Shown: positions 8,424-17,207 of the stretch, piece by piece
Numbering within the stretch: the first letter of the stretch is position 1
Layout: every line of letters starts with the position of its first letter
DNA from: Polyangiaceae bacterium
GTDB taxonomy: Bacteria; Myxococcota_A; Polyangia; Polyangiales; Polyangiaceae
Direction of reading: 5' to 3'
NCBI GenBank assembly: GCA_020633235.1
Contig: JACKEA010000011.1
Location: 1-64,000, forward strand
Length of the DNA: 64,000 nt
Translations under genes and position numbers: made by a program
Notes under the pieces: model-generated
What the model was told of the DNA's origin: nothing
Database searches by the model: none
Seen by the model: the letters and a program-made list of their open reading frames with translations, nothing else

Positions 8424-8892
8424 CACCGTTGCGCTGCTTCGGACCCTCGCGCTCCACAAGGTGGACCACATCGTCGTCGGGATGACCGCAGGGGTCCTGC
8501 AGGGCGCACCGGTCATCACCCTGGACGTCGATATCCTCTACGCTCGCACGCCGACGAACATAGCTCGCCTCGCCGCGGCGCTGAGCGAGGTGAACGCCCG
8601 GTTCCGTGGCGATCCGCGTCAAATCGTGCCCAACGTGTCTCACTTGGAATCCATGGGACACAAGCTGCTCGAAACCGATCACGGGGATCTCGACGTCCTG
8701 GGCACTATCGACGAGTCGGCGGAGTACGCGGACTTGCTCGAGGACACCGTCACGGTGGACGTGGAGGGCATGAAGATCGCCGTGCTGTCGCTGGCGCGCC
8801 TGATCGAGATCAAAGAACGAGCTGGCCGTCCGAAGGACTTGGCGGTGCTTCCGGTCCTGCGCTCCACGCTCGAGCGCGCGCAACGCAAGTAG
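8413..8892 (+). CDS. Nucleotidyltransferase-fold protein (AbiEii/MNT-like)
   Basis: 159 aa from the ATG at 8413. The nucleotidyltransferase core is visible: VVGMTAGVLQGAPVITLDVD, with the Asp pair in LDVDIL, and a further acidic strand GDLDVLG. The C-terminal LIEIKERAGRPKDLAVLPVL resembles the KxxxxRxKDxxD segment of AbiEii-type and MNT-type enzymes. These enzymes are often toxins that modify tRNA or partner proteins. The overlap with the small upstream gene fits a toxin-antitoxin-like unit. Two inverted copies of the dispersed repeat bracket the pair. Confidence 0.75.
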   Translation: MPADTVALLRTLALHKVDHIVVGMTAGVLQGAPVITLDVDILYARTPTNIARLAAALSEVNARFRGDPRQIVPNVSHLESMGHKLLETDHGDLDVLGTIDESAEYADLLEDTVTVDVEGMKIAVLSLARLIEIKERAGRPKDLAVLPVLRSTLERAQRK

Positions 8893-8905
8893 TCACCGTG
8901 CTGAC

Positions 8906-8926
8906 GGTACCGCGGCGGACCAACAA
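8906..8926 (+). repeat. Dispersed intergenic hairpin repeat, copy 2
   Basis: GGTACCGCGGCGGACC then AACAA, followed by AACAAATTCAGAAGG. It fills the 40-base gap between two convergent genes, so it may also act in transcription termination. Confidence 0.7.
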
Positions 8927-8932
8927 ACAAAT

Positions 8933-11896
8933 TCAGAAGGCGCTGGAGACGACGACGTAGGTCTGGCCGCCGCTGACGGCTTCGGAGTCGGTGCCGCGAG
9001 CGTGGCCGATGCGGACGTTGCCGCGACCGTAGTAGCCGAGCACGAGATCGAACCAGAGCTCCGCGCCCACACCCAGGTGGTAGAGGTCGAAGGGCTTTTC
9101 GAGGTCCATCTGGTTGAAGGCGCCGCCGTAGTCGGCGAACACGGAGCCGCTGATGGTGCGCAGGAACACCGGCAAGGTGCTGATGCCGCGATCGGCGTAC
9201 AGGATCGGGAAGCGATACTCGGCGTTCAGCAGGTTGAACTGCGTGCCGATGAACTGCGCCGGTTGGTAGCCGCGGAGCACGAAGGCGCTCTGGTACACGC
9301 CATCAGTGAAGGCATCGAGCACCGGTAGGTCCACGAAGCCTCCGGCGAAGAACAGACCACGGCGCGGATAGGTGCCCACGGCGGCGCCGCCGGAGAGGGC
9401 CGCGGCGATCACGTGGTGGTCGGCCCAGGGCATCGGCAAGTAGCCGGTGGCGCGCCCGGTGAAGGAGGTGAGCGTGTCGTCGCTGCCGGTCTCTTCGCCG
9501 GCGAAGTCGGCGCCCAACGCCAGGGTGAAGCCGCGCTCGGGGCCGATGCCGTACACGGTGCCGTCGGCGTTGGAGTAGAAGTAGCCGAGGCTCACTTGCC
9601 CCAAGAAGCCGCGATGCGGATCGCGGGTGACCTGCGCGTAGGGATCGCCGAGGGTGCCCACCGGCAGGTCGGAGTCGAACTTCATCGCGGTGTAGCTGAG
9701 GTTCAAGAACTGCGCGTCGAACTCGCCCGGGATCGAGTAGCCGATGCCCGTGCGGGCTCCGATCTGCCGCTCCACGAACACCGGCTGGTGGTCGCCGTAG
9801 CGGTAACCGGTGCGAGGCGCCACGCGGCGAAAGAGCGAAGCGGAGAAGTCGAAGGGCAAACGGCGATAGGCGTAGGCCGCGCTGCCGCTCACTTCGCCCT
9901 GGTCCGGCGACTCCACCAAGAGAGAGAGCGCGAAGGCGTGGTGTCCGACGATGTCGGAGCCGCGGGTGATGATGCTCAGGGCGTCGCCGAAGGTGCCGGG
10001 GCCGAGCTTGAGCTCATAGGCGCGCGGGCGAAGCGTGGGGAGCGGATTGTACTCTTCGACGGGGTAGTGGCGGCGTGGTGGATCGGGATGCGGGATCGGT
10101 CGCGGGCCGGGGGGCGGCGGCGCCTTCAGGTAGCGCGCGGCGTCGAGCGGCATGCTGAACAGGTCGAAGCCGTCGGCGGTGTAGCCAATGTAGAACAGCG
10201 TGCGTCCGTCCGGCGTGACCTCGGGCATGAAGGCGCCGGTCTTCACGTTGGTGACCATCGAGAGCTTGCCGCTCTCGATCTCGTACACGTAGATGTTCGA
10301 GATGCCGGTTCTGTCGGAAGAAAAAAAGACGCGCTTCCCATCCGGTGAAAAGGTTGGTTGTTGGTCCAACGCGGTATCCCGCGTGACCTGGTAAAAGCGT
10401 CCGCTGTTCACGTCGACCACACGCACGTCGCGGTAGCCACCCGCGGTCCAGGCGCTGTACGCGACGCTCTGCCCGTCCGGCGAGAAGCGCGGCGTGAAGG
10501 CTTGCTCGTAGCGGGCGCTGGGCACCAGCGTGCGCTGCCGCACGATGCGGCCTTCCGTGGTGATCTCGGCGATTTGCAGCGTGCTCGTGCCGGCGTGGTT
10601 CGTCACGTAGGCGACGTGCCGCCCGTCGGGGCTCACGTCCGGATCGCGCGCGCGGCGTCCCTTCGTGAGGCGCTGCCGGCTCTTGGAAAGCCCGCGGGGC
10701 GCCGTCGTCCCCTTGGGCTGCCGGAACAGGTCATTGAAATAGTAACGTCGCTCCGACGGCGCCACGCTGTCGAACACGAAGCCGCAGCTCGGCTCATAGC
10801 TCGCCACGCGTCCCGCGCTCTTGCTGACGATCTCCGCGTCGCTCTCGTCGGCGCGATCCCGCGCGTCGAGGGGCACGCGGTAAAAGCCCGGCGGGGTGTC
10901 GCCGTCGTCGCGGTAGTAGAGCACCTCTTCGCGGCTGCCCGCGCGGGCGCACGCTGGAACGAAGCGCGGGCTCGACGCCACTCGGCCGCGATGCGTGAGG
11001 CGCGTCCCTTCGCGCAGCCCGCGGCGCGCGACCTCCGCCATTTGCCGCCCGTACTTCTGCGATAGGTAATGCTCCCAGCCCTTGTACAGCTCGGGATACG
11101 TCCTGCCCGTGGCGCGCTTGATGGAGCGGTTGACGCCCCAGGGGATCACGTTCGAGCCGTAGTCCGTGGCGACGGCTGCGAAGGTGTCCGGACCGTACAC
11201 GTCGGCAATCCAACCGATGAACTTGCCGCCGTACAGGTACCAGAGGTTGCCGCTGGGCCAACGGCGGGCGGGGTTGCTGATCTGATCCAGGCGCGCGAGG
11301 CGGTTTTCGAGCACGTCGGCGCGGAGGTACATGTCGAACTGCGACGAACGCAGACGCCCGCCACCCGTGTGCTCGCTCTCCAGCGCCACCGCCAGGCCCT
11401 CCAGGATCCACCGCGGCTGGGCTTGGTTGGGCGCGTAGGTCTTGCCCAGGATCGAGTTGAGGATGGCCGGAATGCCGCTGATGTTGTCGACGTGCAGGAT
11501 GTGCACGTACTCGTGGGTGATGAGCTCGCTCAGCCAGTCGTCGTAGTCACCCAGCGGCGACATGTCGTCCGGCGCGCTGACGAACAAGCGCACCGCGTTG
11601 TACGGCAGTGCCGTGGCAGAGCCATTGGCGGAGTCCGTCACGTCCGTGAGCAGCACCTCGGTGACCTCGCTGGGCTCCCAGGCGAGCTCCGGCACCAGCC
11701 GGCGATAGACGGCTTCGCCCAACGTGGCGACGCGCTGCGCCGGTACCTCGAGCCCGCTGTGATAGGTCACGCGGAAGTGCGGAGACTTCACCGTGTACCA
11801 CTCGAGGTACGGATCTCCGGCACGCGCCGGCGCGGCCACGGCGGACAGCGCCAGCCCGACGAGTGCCGCTAGACCAGTGCGGCGCGCCGAGTTCAT
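8933..11896 (-). CDS. Large exported protein: metallopeptidase-like, beta-propeller and outer-membrane barrel
   Basis: 987 aa with a signal peptide (cleavage near APARAGDP). The N-terminal third has a gluzincin motif, ITHEYVHILHVD, giving HExxH, followed downstream by a conserved-looking EGLAVALESE, as in MA-type peptidases. The middle holds repeated TolB/WD40-like blades (VSPDGRHVAYVTN, FSPDGQSVAYSAW, FSPDGKRVFFSSD, VTPDGRTLFYIG). A Pro-rich linker leads to a C-terminal domain of amphipathic strands ending in Phe (VVVSSAF), typical of surface-antigen/BamA-type barrels. It probably sits in the outer membrane with the propeller on one side; whether the peptidase is active is unknown. Confidence 0.85.
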   Translation of the reverse strand: MNSARRTGLAALVGLALSAVAAPARAGDPYLEWYTVKSPHFRVTYHSGLEVPAQRVATLGEAVYRRLVPELAWEPSEVTEVLLTDVTDSANGSATALPYNAVRLFVSAPDDMSPLGDYDDWLSELITHEYVHILHVDNISGIPAILNSILGKTYAPNQAQPRWILEGLAVALESEHTGGGRLRSSQFDMYLRADVLENRLARLDQISNPARRWPSGNLWYLYGGKFIGWIADVYGPDTFAAVATDYGSNVIPWGVNRSIKRATGRTYPELYKGWEHYLSQKYGRQMAEVARRGLREGTRLTHRGRVASSPRFVPACARAGSREEVLYYRDDGDTPPGFYRVPLDARDRADESDAEIVSKSAGRVASYEPSCGFVFDSVAPSERRYYFNDLFRQPKGTTAPRGLSKSRQRLTKGRRARDPDVSPDGRHVAYVTNHAGTSTLQIAEITTEGRIVRQRTLVPSARYEQAFTPRFSPDGQSVAYSAWTAGGYRDVRVVDVNSGRFYQVTRDTALDQQPTFSPDGKRVFFSSDRTGISNIYVYEIESGKLSMVTNVKTGAFMPEVTPDGRTLFYIGYTADGFDLFSMPLDAARYLKAPPPPGPRPIPHPDPPRRHYPVEEYNPLPTLRPRAYELKLGPGTFGDALSIITRGSDIVGHHAFALSLLVESPDQGEVSGSAAYAYRRLPFDFSASLFRRVAPRTGYRYGDHQPVFVERQIGARTGIGYSIPGEFDAQFLNLSYTAMKFDSDLPVGTLGDPYAQVTRDPHRGFLGQVSLGYFYSNADGTVYGIGPERGFTLALGADFAGEETGSDDTLTSFTGRATGYLPMPWADHHVIAAALSGGAAVGTYPRRGLFFAGGFVDLPVLDAFTDGVYQSAFVLRGYQPAQFIGTQFNLLNAEYRFPILYADRGISTLPVFLRTISGSVFADYGGAFNQMDLEKPFDLYHLGVGAELWFDLVLGYYGRGNVRIGHARGTDSEAVSGGQTYVVVSSAF

Positions 11897-11931
11897 GATC
11901 GAGAGCGCATCCGCCGCGCGTTATTCCTTGA

Positions 11932-13041
11932 TCACAAGTCGTCGTGGAACAGCGGCTCGCGATTGCGAACGTAGCGGTACACGAGCTGACGGCCTTCCGG
12001 AGAGATCTGGGTGAACTTGGCTCCGAATCCCGGGGGAGCCTCTACGCCCGCCGAGGAGTTCGGCGCCTCTCGCGTCCACTCCACCACCGCCAGCGCTTCG
12101 AACTCGTAGCCGCCCGGAAGCGTGACGTGGATGGCGATGGTCTCGCCCAGATTGGGGATTTGGTAGGTGGCGACGAAGATGCCACCAGAGTCGATCACGT
12201 CGTTGCCGCTCAGCCCCTTGTAGAAGTTGGTCGGACTGTGGGCGCCGAGGTTCGCCTCCAGACGTTTGGTGCCCGGCGGGACCTGGATCGGCTGGGCCGG
12301 ACCCGGGGCGGCCTGAGGGTGCGAGCCCATGGCGGCTTGAGGGTGGGAGCCTGGATGCGAGCCCATGGCGGGCGCCGGCTGTTGCTGGGGTTGCGGCCAG
12401 GCTTGCTGGGGCTGCTGCCAACCTTGCTGTTGCGGCGGGGGCCCGTAGTTGGCCTGCGGCTGCGGCGCGGCCTGCGGCTGCGGCGCGGCCTGCGGCGCGG
12501 CGAAAGCCTGTTGTTGCGGCGGCGCGCCCCAACCCGCAGCCGGCTGAGGTTGCTGCGGCCCTGGATCCATCATCGCGGTCCCGCCCAGCGCGAAGCCCGC
12601 CTGAGGGGGCTGCGCGACGGGTTGCGGCGGCGCGACGGGTTGGGGCTGCGCGATGGGTTGCGCCTGCGGCGCGGGTTGCGGTTGCGGCGCGGGCTGTTGC
12701 GGAACGGGTTGCGTCGCCGGTCCCTGGAACTGCGACAGCGAGTGCACCATCCCCAGAGAGCCGGCCACCGCCTCCGTCGCCTGTTCGACGGCCGGGTGTC
12801 CGCTGCCGGCGTGAGCTTGGAGCATGGCAAGAGCGCGCCGCACGGCGTCGAGCGCCTGCGGTGCGGCTTCTCCCAAGGCGGCGCCGCTGGAAGCTTCGAT
12901 CCGATGCAATGAGCTCATCGCTGCTGCCACGGGCTCGGCAACTCCACCTAGATCATTGGGTAGGCCGGGCGTCTGCAGCGCGTTCAAGCCGCGGGCCAAG
13001 CTTTCCCGGGCGGTCTTTGCCAGCGTGATCGGATCGCTCAT
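11932..13041 (-). CDS. PilZ-like domain protein with Pro/Gln-rich linker
   Basis: 369 aa. An N-terminal helical region (about 1-105) leads to a roughly 150-residue Pro/Gln/Ala linker, then a C-terminal domain like the myxobacterial PilZ family (GNDVIDSGGIFVATYQIPN, IHVTLPGGYEFEALAVVEW, GFGAKFTQISPEGRQLVYRY). PilZ domains bind cyclic-di-GMP through RxxxR and D/NxSxxG; here no RxxxR is visible and the second motif is reduced to DSGG, so binding may be lost. It lies 22 bases downstream of the formyltransferase-like gene and probably shares its transcript. Confidence 0.75.
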   Translation of the reverse strand: MSDPITLAKTARESLARGLNALQTPGLPNDLGGVAEPVAAAMSSLHRIEASSGAALGEAAPQALDAVRRALAMLQAHAGSGHPAVEQATEAVAGSLGMVHSLSQFQGPATQPVPQQPAPQPQPAPQAQPIAQPQPVAPPQPVAQPPQAGFALGGTAMMDPGPQQPQPAAGWGAPPQQQAFAAPQAAPQPQAAPQPQANYGPPPQQQGWQQPQQAWPQPQQQPAPAMGSHPGSHPQAAMGSHPQAAPGPAQPIQVPPGTKRLEANLGAHSPTNFYKGLSGNDVIDSGGIFVATYQIPNLGETIAIHVTLPGGYEFEALAVVEWTREAPNSSAGVEAPPGFGAKFTQISPEGRQLVYRYVRNREPLFHDDL

Positions 13042-13063
13042 TCAGAATTCCTCCGTGGCGGCG

Positions 13064-13963
13064 TCAGTCTAACACCACGTCCTTGCGGGACGCGATCGCG
13101 TGAACGACCTCTTTTCCCGAAAGGATCTGGTCGTTTTCGGCCAGCGTGGCTCGATTCACCCGAATCGCCCCGTCGCCGGTGCGGATGACCAGGTGCAGTG
13201 GCTCTCCCCACAGCGCAGCTTCGCCCGCTTCGAGGGCGGAGGGGAAGTCCTTCGCCGCCTCCGCCCGCGTCACGAACAGGGGGGTATCCCGCACCTCCAC
13301 GGCGAGCCCCGGGTCGGGGCTCAGCGCTCGGATGCGGCGCAAGACACGGTCCGTGGGCCACGCCCAATCGACCCGCAGCAGCGGACCGTCCGGCTCCGGA
13401 GCCCAGCTGACCTGGGCGGGATCCTGGGCTCGCCCGCGGAGCACTTCGCCCTTCGAGATCCGTGTGACGACATCGCGCAACGCTGCGAGAGAGGGGCGAT
13501 CCAGTGCTCGGGCGAGCTGCCAGGAGTCCATCTCCGCTACCGGCAGGGTCCGCTGCTCCAGAACCTCACCCGCGTCGTACTCCGACTCGAGGCGATGAAC
13601 GCTCACGCCAGTCAGCGGGTCGCCCGCGTCGATGGCCCAGAAGAAGGGATTGGGGCCGCGATGGCGAGGCAAGAGGGACGGATGTACGCCAATGGCGGGA
13701 GCCCGAGCCAGCCACTCGATGGGCAGCTTCCGCGTCCAGAACCAGCTGACCACCAGATCCGGCCCGTGCTCGTCGAACAACGCTTCCACCCGGGCAGAGG
13801 GCTCCTCTCGGGCGGCGGACACCACCCGCTGGTCCCCGAGGAGGCGGGTCAGGCGGCGTTCGCCTGGTGCGGCGACCGGCGAGAGGACTGCAAAAACCAC
13901 CTCGTGGCCGTCCCGAGCCAAGAGCAGCGCCGCCAGCGGCAGGCCGAAGACCGCGATTTTCAC
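13064..13963 (-). CDS. Formyltransferase-family protein (Fmt-like)
   Basis: 299 aa from a GTG at 13963 (MKIAVFGLPLAALLLARDG). It has the N-terminal formyltransferase fold, with HPSLLPRHRGPNP and YDAGEVL, and a C-terminal Fmt-like OB domain (GPLLRVDWAWPTDRVLRRIR). In Fmt, ArnA and relatives the catalytic triad is Asn-His-Asp. Here the His (94) and Asp (130) are present, but the Asn position is Gly92 (IGVH). A specialised formyltransferase acting on another amine or a sugar nucleotide, or a non-catalytic relative, is likelier than the housekeeping methionyl-tRNA enzyme. Divergent from ftsE. Confidence 0.75.
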   Translation of the reverse strand: MKIAVFGLPLAALLLARDGHEVVFAVLSPVAAPGERRLTRLLGDQRVVSAAREEPSARVEALFDEHGPDLVVSWFWTRKLPIEWLARAPAIGVHPSLLPRHRGPNPFFWAIDAGDPLTGVSVHRLESEYDAGEVLEQRTLPVAEMDSWQLARALDRPSLAALRDVVTRISKGEVLRGRAQDPAQVSWAPEPDGPLLRVDWAWPTDRVLRRIRALSPDPGLAVEVRDTPLFVTRAEAAKDFPSALEAGEAALWGEPLHLVIRTGDGAIRVNRATLAENDQILSGKEVVHAIASRKDVVLD

Positions 13964-14032
13964 GCCGTGGGGTGATACCCCGGAAGCGCCGAAAAGTTGT
14001 TCGGATTTCGCGCACGCTGTTACCTCGGCTCC

Positions 14033-14812
14033 ATGGAGACTGGGGCCACCAGCCGGGGTTTCCGCCCGGTGCTGCGTGCCGGCGACAAGCGCTTCGATCC
14101 CCTCGCCGCGCGACGGCCAATCCTGGTCTTCGAGGACGTCCACAAGGCCTACCGCGCCGATGCGCCGGTGCTGCGTGGTCTGAACCTCGAGATCCAGCGC
14201 GGGGAGTTCGTGTTCATCACCGGGCCCTCCGGCGCGGGAAAGAGCACGTTGCTTCGCCTCTTGTACGCATCGGAGTTCGTCGACGCCGGGCGCATCCTGT
14301 TCATGGGGCGGGAAGTGGGGCGCCTCACCGGCGATTCCGTTCCCTTTCTGCGCCGGAACATCGGCATCGTGTTCCAGGACTTCAAGTTGGTTCCCAACTG
14401 GTCCGTGTTGGAGAACGTGGCCATGCCCCTCGAGGTGCTGGGGCTCTCCTCTCGCATGATCCGCAAGCGGGTGGGCGAAGCCCTCGAGCGCGTGGGCCTG
14501 GGTGGCCGCGGGCCGGACCGAGCCGGCGCGCTTTCCGGGGGTGAGCAACAGCGCGTGGCGATCGCCCGGGCCATCGTCGGGGAGCCGGCCTTGGTGCTCG
14601 CGGACGAGCCCACGGGGAATCTCGATCCGCAGCTGGCCATCGACATCTTGGGGCTGTTCGAAGACATCCACGAGACCGGCGTCACGGTCCTGTTCGCGAC
14701 CCACGACCGCTCGCTCCTGGACGTGCGTCCCCGGCGCGTCGTGGTGCTGGACGAAGGCAAGGCCACGGACGTCCCAGACGGGCTGGAACGACTCGGCCGG
14801 AAGGTGGCGTGA
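14033..14812 (+). CDS. ftsE: Cell division ATP-binding protein FtsE
   Basis: 259 aa from the ATG at 14033. ABC ATPase with Walker A GPSGAGKS (about residue 64), Q-loop in IVFQDFKLVPNWSVLENV (the FQDFKL form is typical of FtsE), signature LSGGEQQRVAIARA (about 166), Walker B LVLADEPTGNLD and a switch His in FATHD. An N-terminal extension of about 30 residues precedes the ABC domain. The gene shares TGATG with ftsX, so the two subunits are made together. FtsEX couples ATP hydrolysis to activation of periplasmic cell-wall hydrolases at the division site. Confidence 0.93.
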   Translation: METGATSRGFRPVLRAGDKRFDPLAARRPILVFEDVHKAYRADAPVLRGLNLEIQRGEFVFITGPSGAGKSTLLRLLYASEFVDAGRILFMGREVGRLTGDSVPFLRRNIGIVFQDFKLVPNWSVLENVAMPLEVLGLSSRMIRKRVGEALERVGLGGRGPDRAGALSGGEQQRVAIARAIVGEPALVLADEPTGNLDPQLAIDILGLFEDIHETGVTVLFATHDRSLLDVRPRRVVVLDEGKATDVPDGLERLGRKVA

Positions 14813-15681
14813 TGACTCCCATCGAACGAGCGTGGCGCGGCAGCCGAAATGACTGGCGGCTGCACCTGCTCAGCATCTTCTCCGTCGCCGTCGCCTTCGT
14901 GTGTCTCGCGAGCGCGCTGCTCGTCGTGGTGAACGTCCACGGTGTGCAAGCTCGCTGGGCCGAGAGCGGCCGCGCTTCCGTGTACCTGACTCCAGAGGCG
15001 ACTCCGGAGCAGATCCAGGCCATCCAGTCCGCACTGCGCGCGACTCAGGGCGTGACGGACGTCCACTTCGTGAGCAGCGAGGACGCGCGCCGCGAGGTCG
15101 TGGGCGAATCCGACAGTGACGTGCTCGCCGCCCTGCCCGCCGAGGCGTTCCCCGCCTCTTTGGAGGTGCACTTGGCGGATGACGACCAATCGACGCGAGT
15201 GGGAAAGCTGAGCGCGCAGCTCGACGCGCTTCCCGCGGTGGAATCCGTGGAGACGTACCAGGCCTGGGGTCAGCGCTTGGGAACACTGCTGGCGGGCGGC
15301 GTCACGGCCGCCATCATCCTCGCGATCGTAGTGCTCGCCGCGGTGATCAGCGTGGTGAGCTCCACCATCCGGCTCACGCTTCAGCGTCGCCGGATCGAAG
15401 TGGAGATCCTGAAGCTCGTTGGTGCCACGGACTCCTACGTGCGGCGGCCCTTCGTCGTGGAAGGCGCTGCTCAAGGTGCCATCGGTGCTGCCCTCGCCAT
15501 CTTGATTCTCGGCGTGCTGTACGCCGTCGTGCGCGGGCACTTCGACGCGCACCTCGCGGCGCTCCTGGGTGTGGCGCCCAGCTTTCTCCCCTGGACCGTG
15601 GCGCTCGCGATGGTCGCGCTGGGAGGCACTTTGGGTGCCTCGGCGGCCTACGCCAGCCTACGCAAACTCCTGGTCGTGTGA
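14812..15681 (+). CDS. ftsX: Cell division protein FtsX (permease-like)
   Basis: 289 aa. One N-terminal membrane helix (LLSIFSVAVAFVCLASALLV), a periplasmic domain of about 110 residues with the family-like SSEDARREVVGES segment, then three C-terminal helices with the FtsX motif TIRLTLQRRRIEVEILKLVG between them. The ATG at 14812 overlaps the ftsE stop by one base. The periplasmic loop would contact the product of the next gene. Confidence 0.93.
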   Translation: MTPIERAWRGSRNDWRLHLLSIFSVAVAFVCLASALLVVVNVHGVQARWAESGRASVYLTPEATPEQIQAIQSALRATQGVTDVHFVSSEDARREVVGESDSDVLAALPAEAFPASLEVHLADDDQSTRVGKLSAQLDALPAVESVETYQAWGQRLGTLLAGGVTAAIILAIVVLAAVISVVSSTIRLTLQRRRIEVEILKLVGATDSYVRRPFVVEGAAQGAIGAALAILILGVLYAVVRGHFDAHLAALLGVAPSFLPWTVALAMVALGGTLGASAAYASLRKLLVV

Positions 15682-15682
15682 C

Positions 15683-16648
15683 GTGAAGCTCCGGGCCGTC
15701 TTCCCTGTGGTCGTCGCCCTCGGCGCCGGGATCGCCGTTCCCGCGTCGGGCCAGGGCTATCCGTCAACCAGGCCCGTCGCCACGGCGCCGGTGGACGTCG
15801 ACCGCATGCTCGACGATCTCGACAAGCAGGAGCGGGAGCTGAAGCGTGAGCTCGACGAGCTCGCCAAGGACGCCAAGCGTGCGCACACACGGACCATCGC
15901 TCGGGGGCGTGCCTACGTGCGTCTGGTACGGGCTGGACTGCTGCCCATTGGCGGCGGATTCGAAGCGACGGTGGACCACGCGTCGCGCATCGAGCGGCTG
16001 CGTCGAGCTTTGGCGCGAGACGTGGAGCTCGAACGCAAAGTGGCGAAGCGTCGCGTCGAGCTCGCCAAGAAGCTCGATGACCTGCGCGCACGCCGTGGGC
16101 CGCTCGAAGTGCAGCAGCAAGCCATGGCGAAGGCACGCACGGCGCTGTTGGCCGAGAGCGATCGCGCCCTCGCGTTCCAGCGCGCCTTCGAGAGCAGCGG
16201 CCCGGCTCAGCATACCGCCGTCTATGGCGCCGGCGTCGGGCCGAGCGACCCTTCGGAGCTCACCGCGGGGTTTGGCAGCATGAAGGGGCGGCTCCCCTTC
16301 CCGCTGCCAGGGCGCGCGGAGATCCGATCCGCACGGCGCCCCGGAGCCGACGGTCCGGGCCTCGAGATGCGGGTCCCCCGCGGCTCGCCGGTGCGTGCCG
16401 TGTACGCCGGGCGAGTTGCTTTCGCCGACACCTACGCCGCCTACGGCAAGACCGTGATCCTGGATCACGGCGGTGGCTACTACACCGTGAGCGCGAACCT
16501 CGAAGATCTGCTGGTGAAAGCCGGCGACGAGGTGACCGCCGGTACCCGCATCGCCTCCGTGGGCGACATGGGCCAGGGCCCGATGCTCTACTTCGAGATC
16601 CGGTCGGGGACGGAGACGGTGGACCCCGCCGAGTGGTTCGGGATCTGA
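15683..16648 (+). CDS. EnvC-like murein hydrolase activator with degenerate M23 domain
   Basis: 321 aa, GTG at 15683, immediately after ftsX. Signal peptide (to about VPASGQG), a long Lys/Arg/Glu coiled coil (about 35-165), then a LytM/M23 fold (about 205-320: GSPVRAVYAGRVAFADTY, GKTVILDHGGGYYTVSANL, PMLYFEIRSG). The zinc residues of active LytM enzymes are missing: the first His/Asp motif is absent, HxH is LYF, and the HL pair is NL. E. coli EnvC likewise has an inactive LytM domain and activates amidases under FtsEX control. Gene order ftsE-ftsX-envC plus coiled coil plus dead LytM make the same role likely. Confidence 0.85.
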   Translation: MKLRAVFPVVVALGAGIAVPASGQGYPSTRPVATAPVDVDRMLDDLDKQERELKRELDELAKDAKRAHTRTIARGRAYVRLVRAGLLPIGGGFEATVDHASRIERLRRALARDVELERKVAKRRVELAKKLDDLRARRGPLEVQQQAMAKARTALLAESDRALAFQRAFESSGPAQHTAVYGAGVGPSDPSELTAGFGSMKGRLPFPLPGRAEIRSARRPGADGPGLEMRVPRGSPVRAVYAGRVAFADTYAAYGKTVILDHGGGYYTVSANLEDLLVKAGDEVTAGTRIASVGDMGQGPMLYFEIRSGTETVDPAEWFGI

Positions 16649-16720
16649 GCCGCGTTTTTCTCGCAACCGCCCTGAAGCCTTCGACGAAGGGGGGACGTCC
16701 CTTTTCATCGGAGGTATTTC

Positions 16721-17161
16721 ATGTCCACTCGTGTCCAGTCCGGCGGTCCTGCCACCGGCGTCTCCCCCACCACCAGCGCTCCGCGAGTCACGCCGGCTCC
16801 TGCGCGCCCCTTCAAGCAGGTGATGAACGCCAGCGCCGGGGCCATCGTCAACGGCGCGGAAGCTGCCGTGCGGCGCTTGCCTGGGGGGCCGATCCTCGCC
16901 GCCGCCGTGCGTCCCGGTGGTTCCGGCGTCGCCACGGGTGCGGCCTCTTCCACCGCTGAAGGCTCGGCGGGGACTGCCGGCGTAGCCGGCGCCGGCGGTG
17001 GCGGTGTGGAGGACGTGCTCGCGCAGAACGCGGACATGAACATGTACTACCTGGAGCTGCAGGAGCGGATCAGTGCGGAAAGCCGCGCCTACAGCGCGAT
17101 GTCCAACGTGCTCAAGGCGCGCCACGACACCGTCAAGAACGCGATCGGTAACATTCGTTGA
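16721..17161 (+). CDS. Small secretion-apparatus-like protein of unknown function
   Basis: 146 aa with a GGAGGT ribosome site. The N-terminal 100 residues are Ala/Gly/Pro/Thr-rich with little structure. The C-terminal 45 residues form an amphipathic helix pair (NMYYLELQERISAESRAYSA, then SNVLKARHDTVKNAIGNIR). A disordered N-terminus and short helical C-terminus without a signal peptide are reminiscent of needle or inner-rod subunits of type III secretion systems, but no such system is in the window. Treat function as unknown. Confidence 0.6.
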   Translation: MSTRVQSGGPATGVSPTTSAPRVTPAPARPFKQVMNASAGAIVNGAEAAVRRLPGGPILAAAVRPGGSGVATGAASSTAEGSAGTAGVAGAGGGGVEDVLAQNADMNMYYLELQERISAESRAYSAMSNVLKARHDTVKNAIGNIR

Positions 17162-17207
17162 CAGCGTCGGGGGTGCTTCACCGCCGCAGCTGAGATAGGC
17201 TTTTCAC

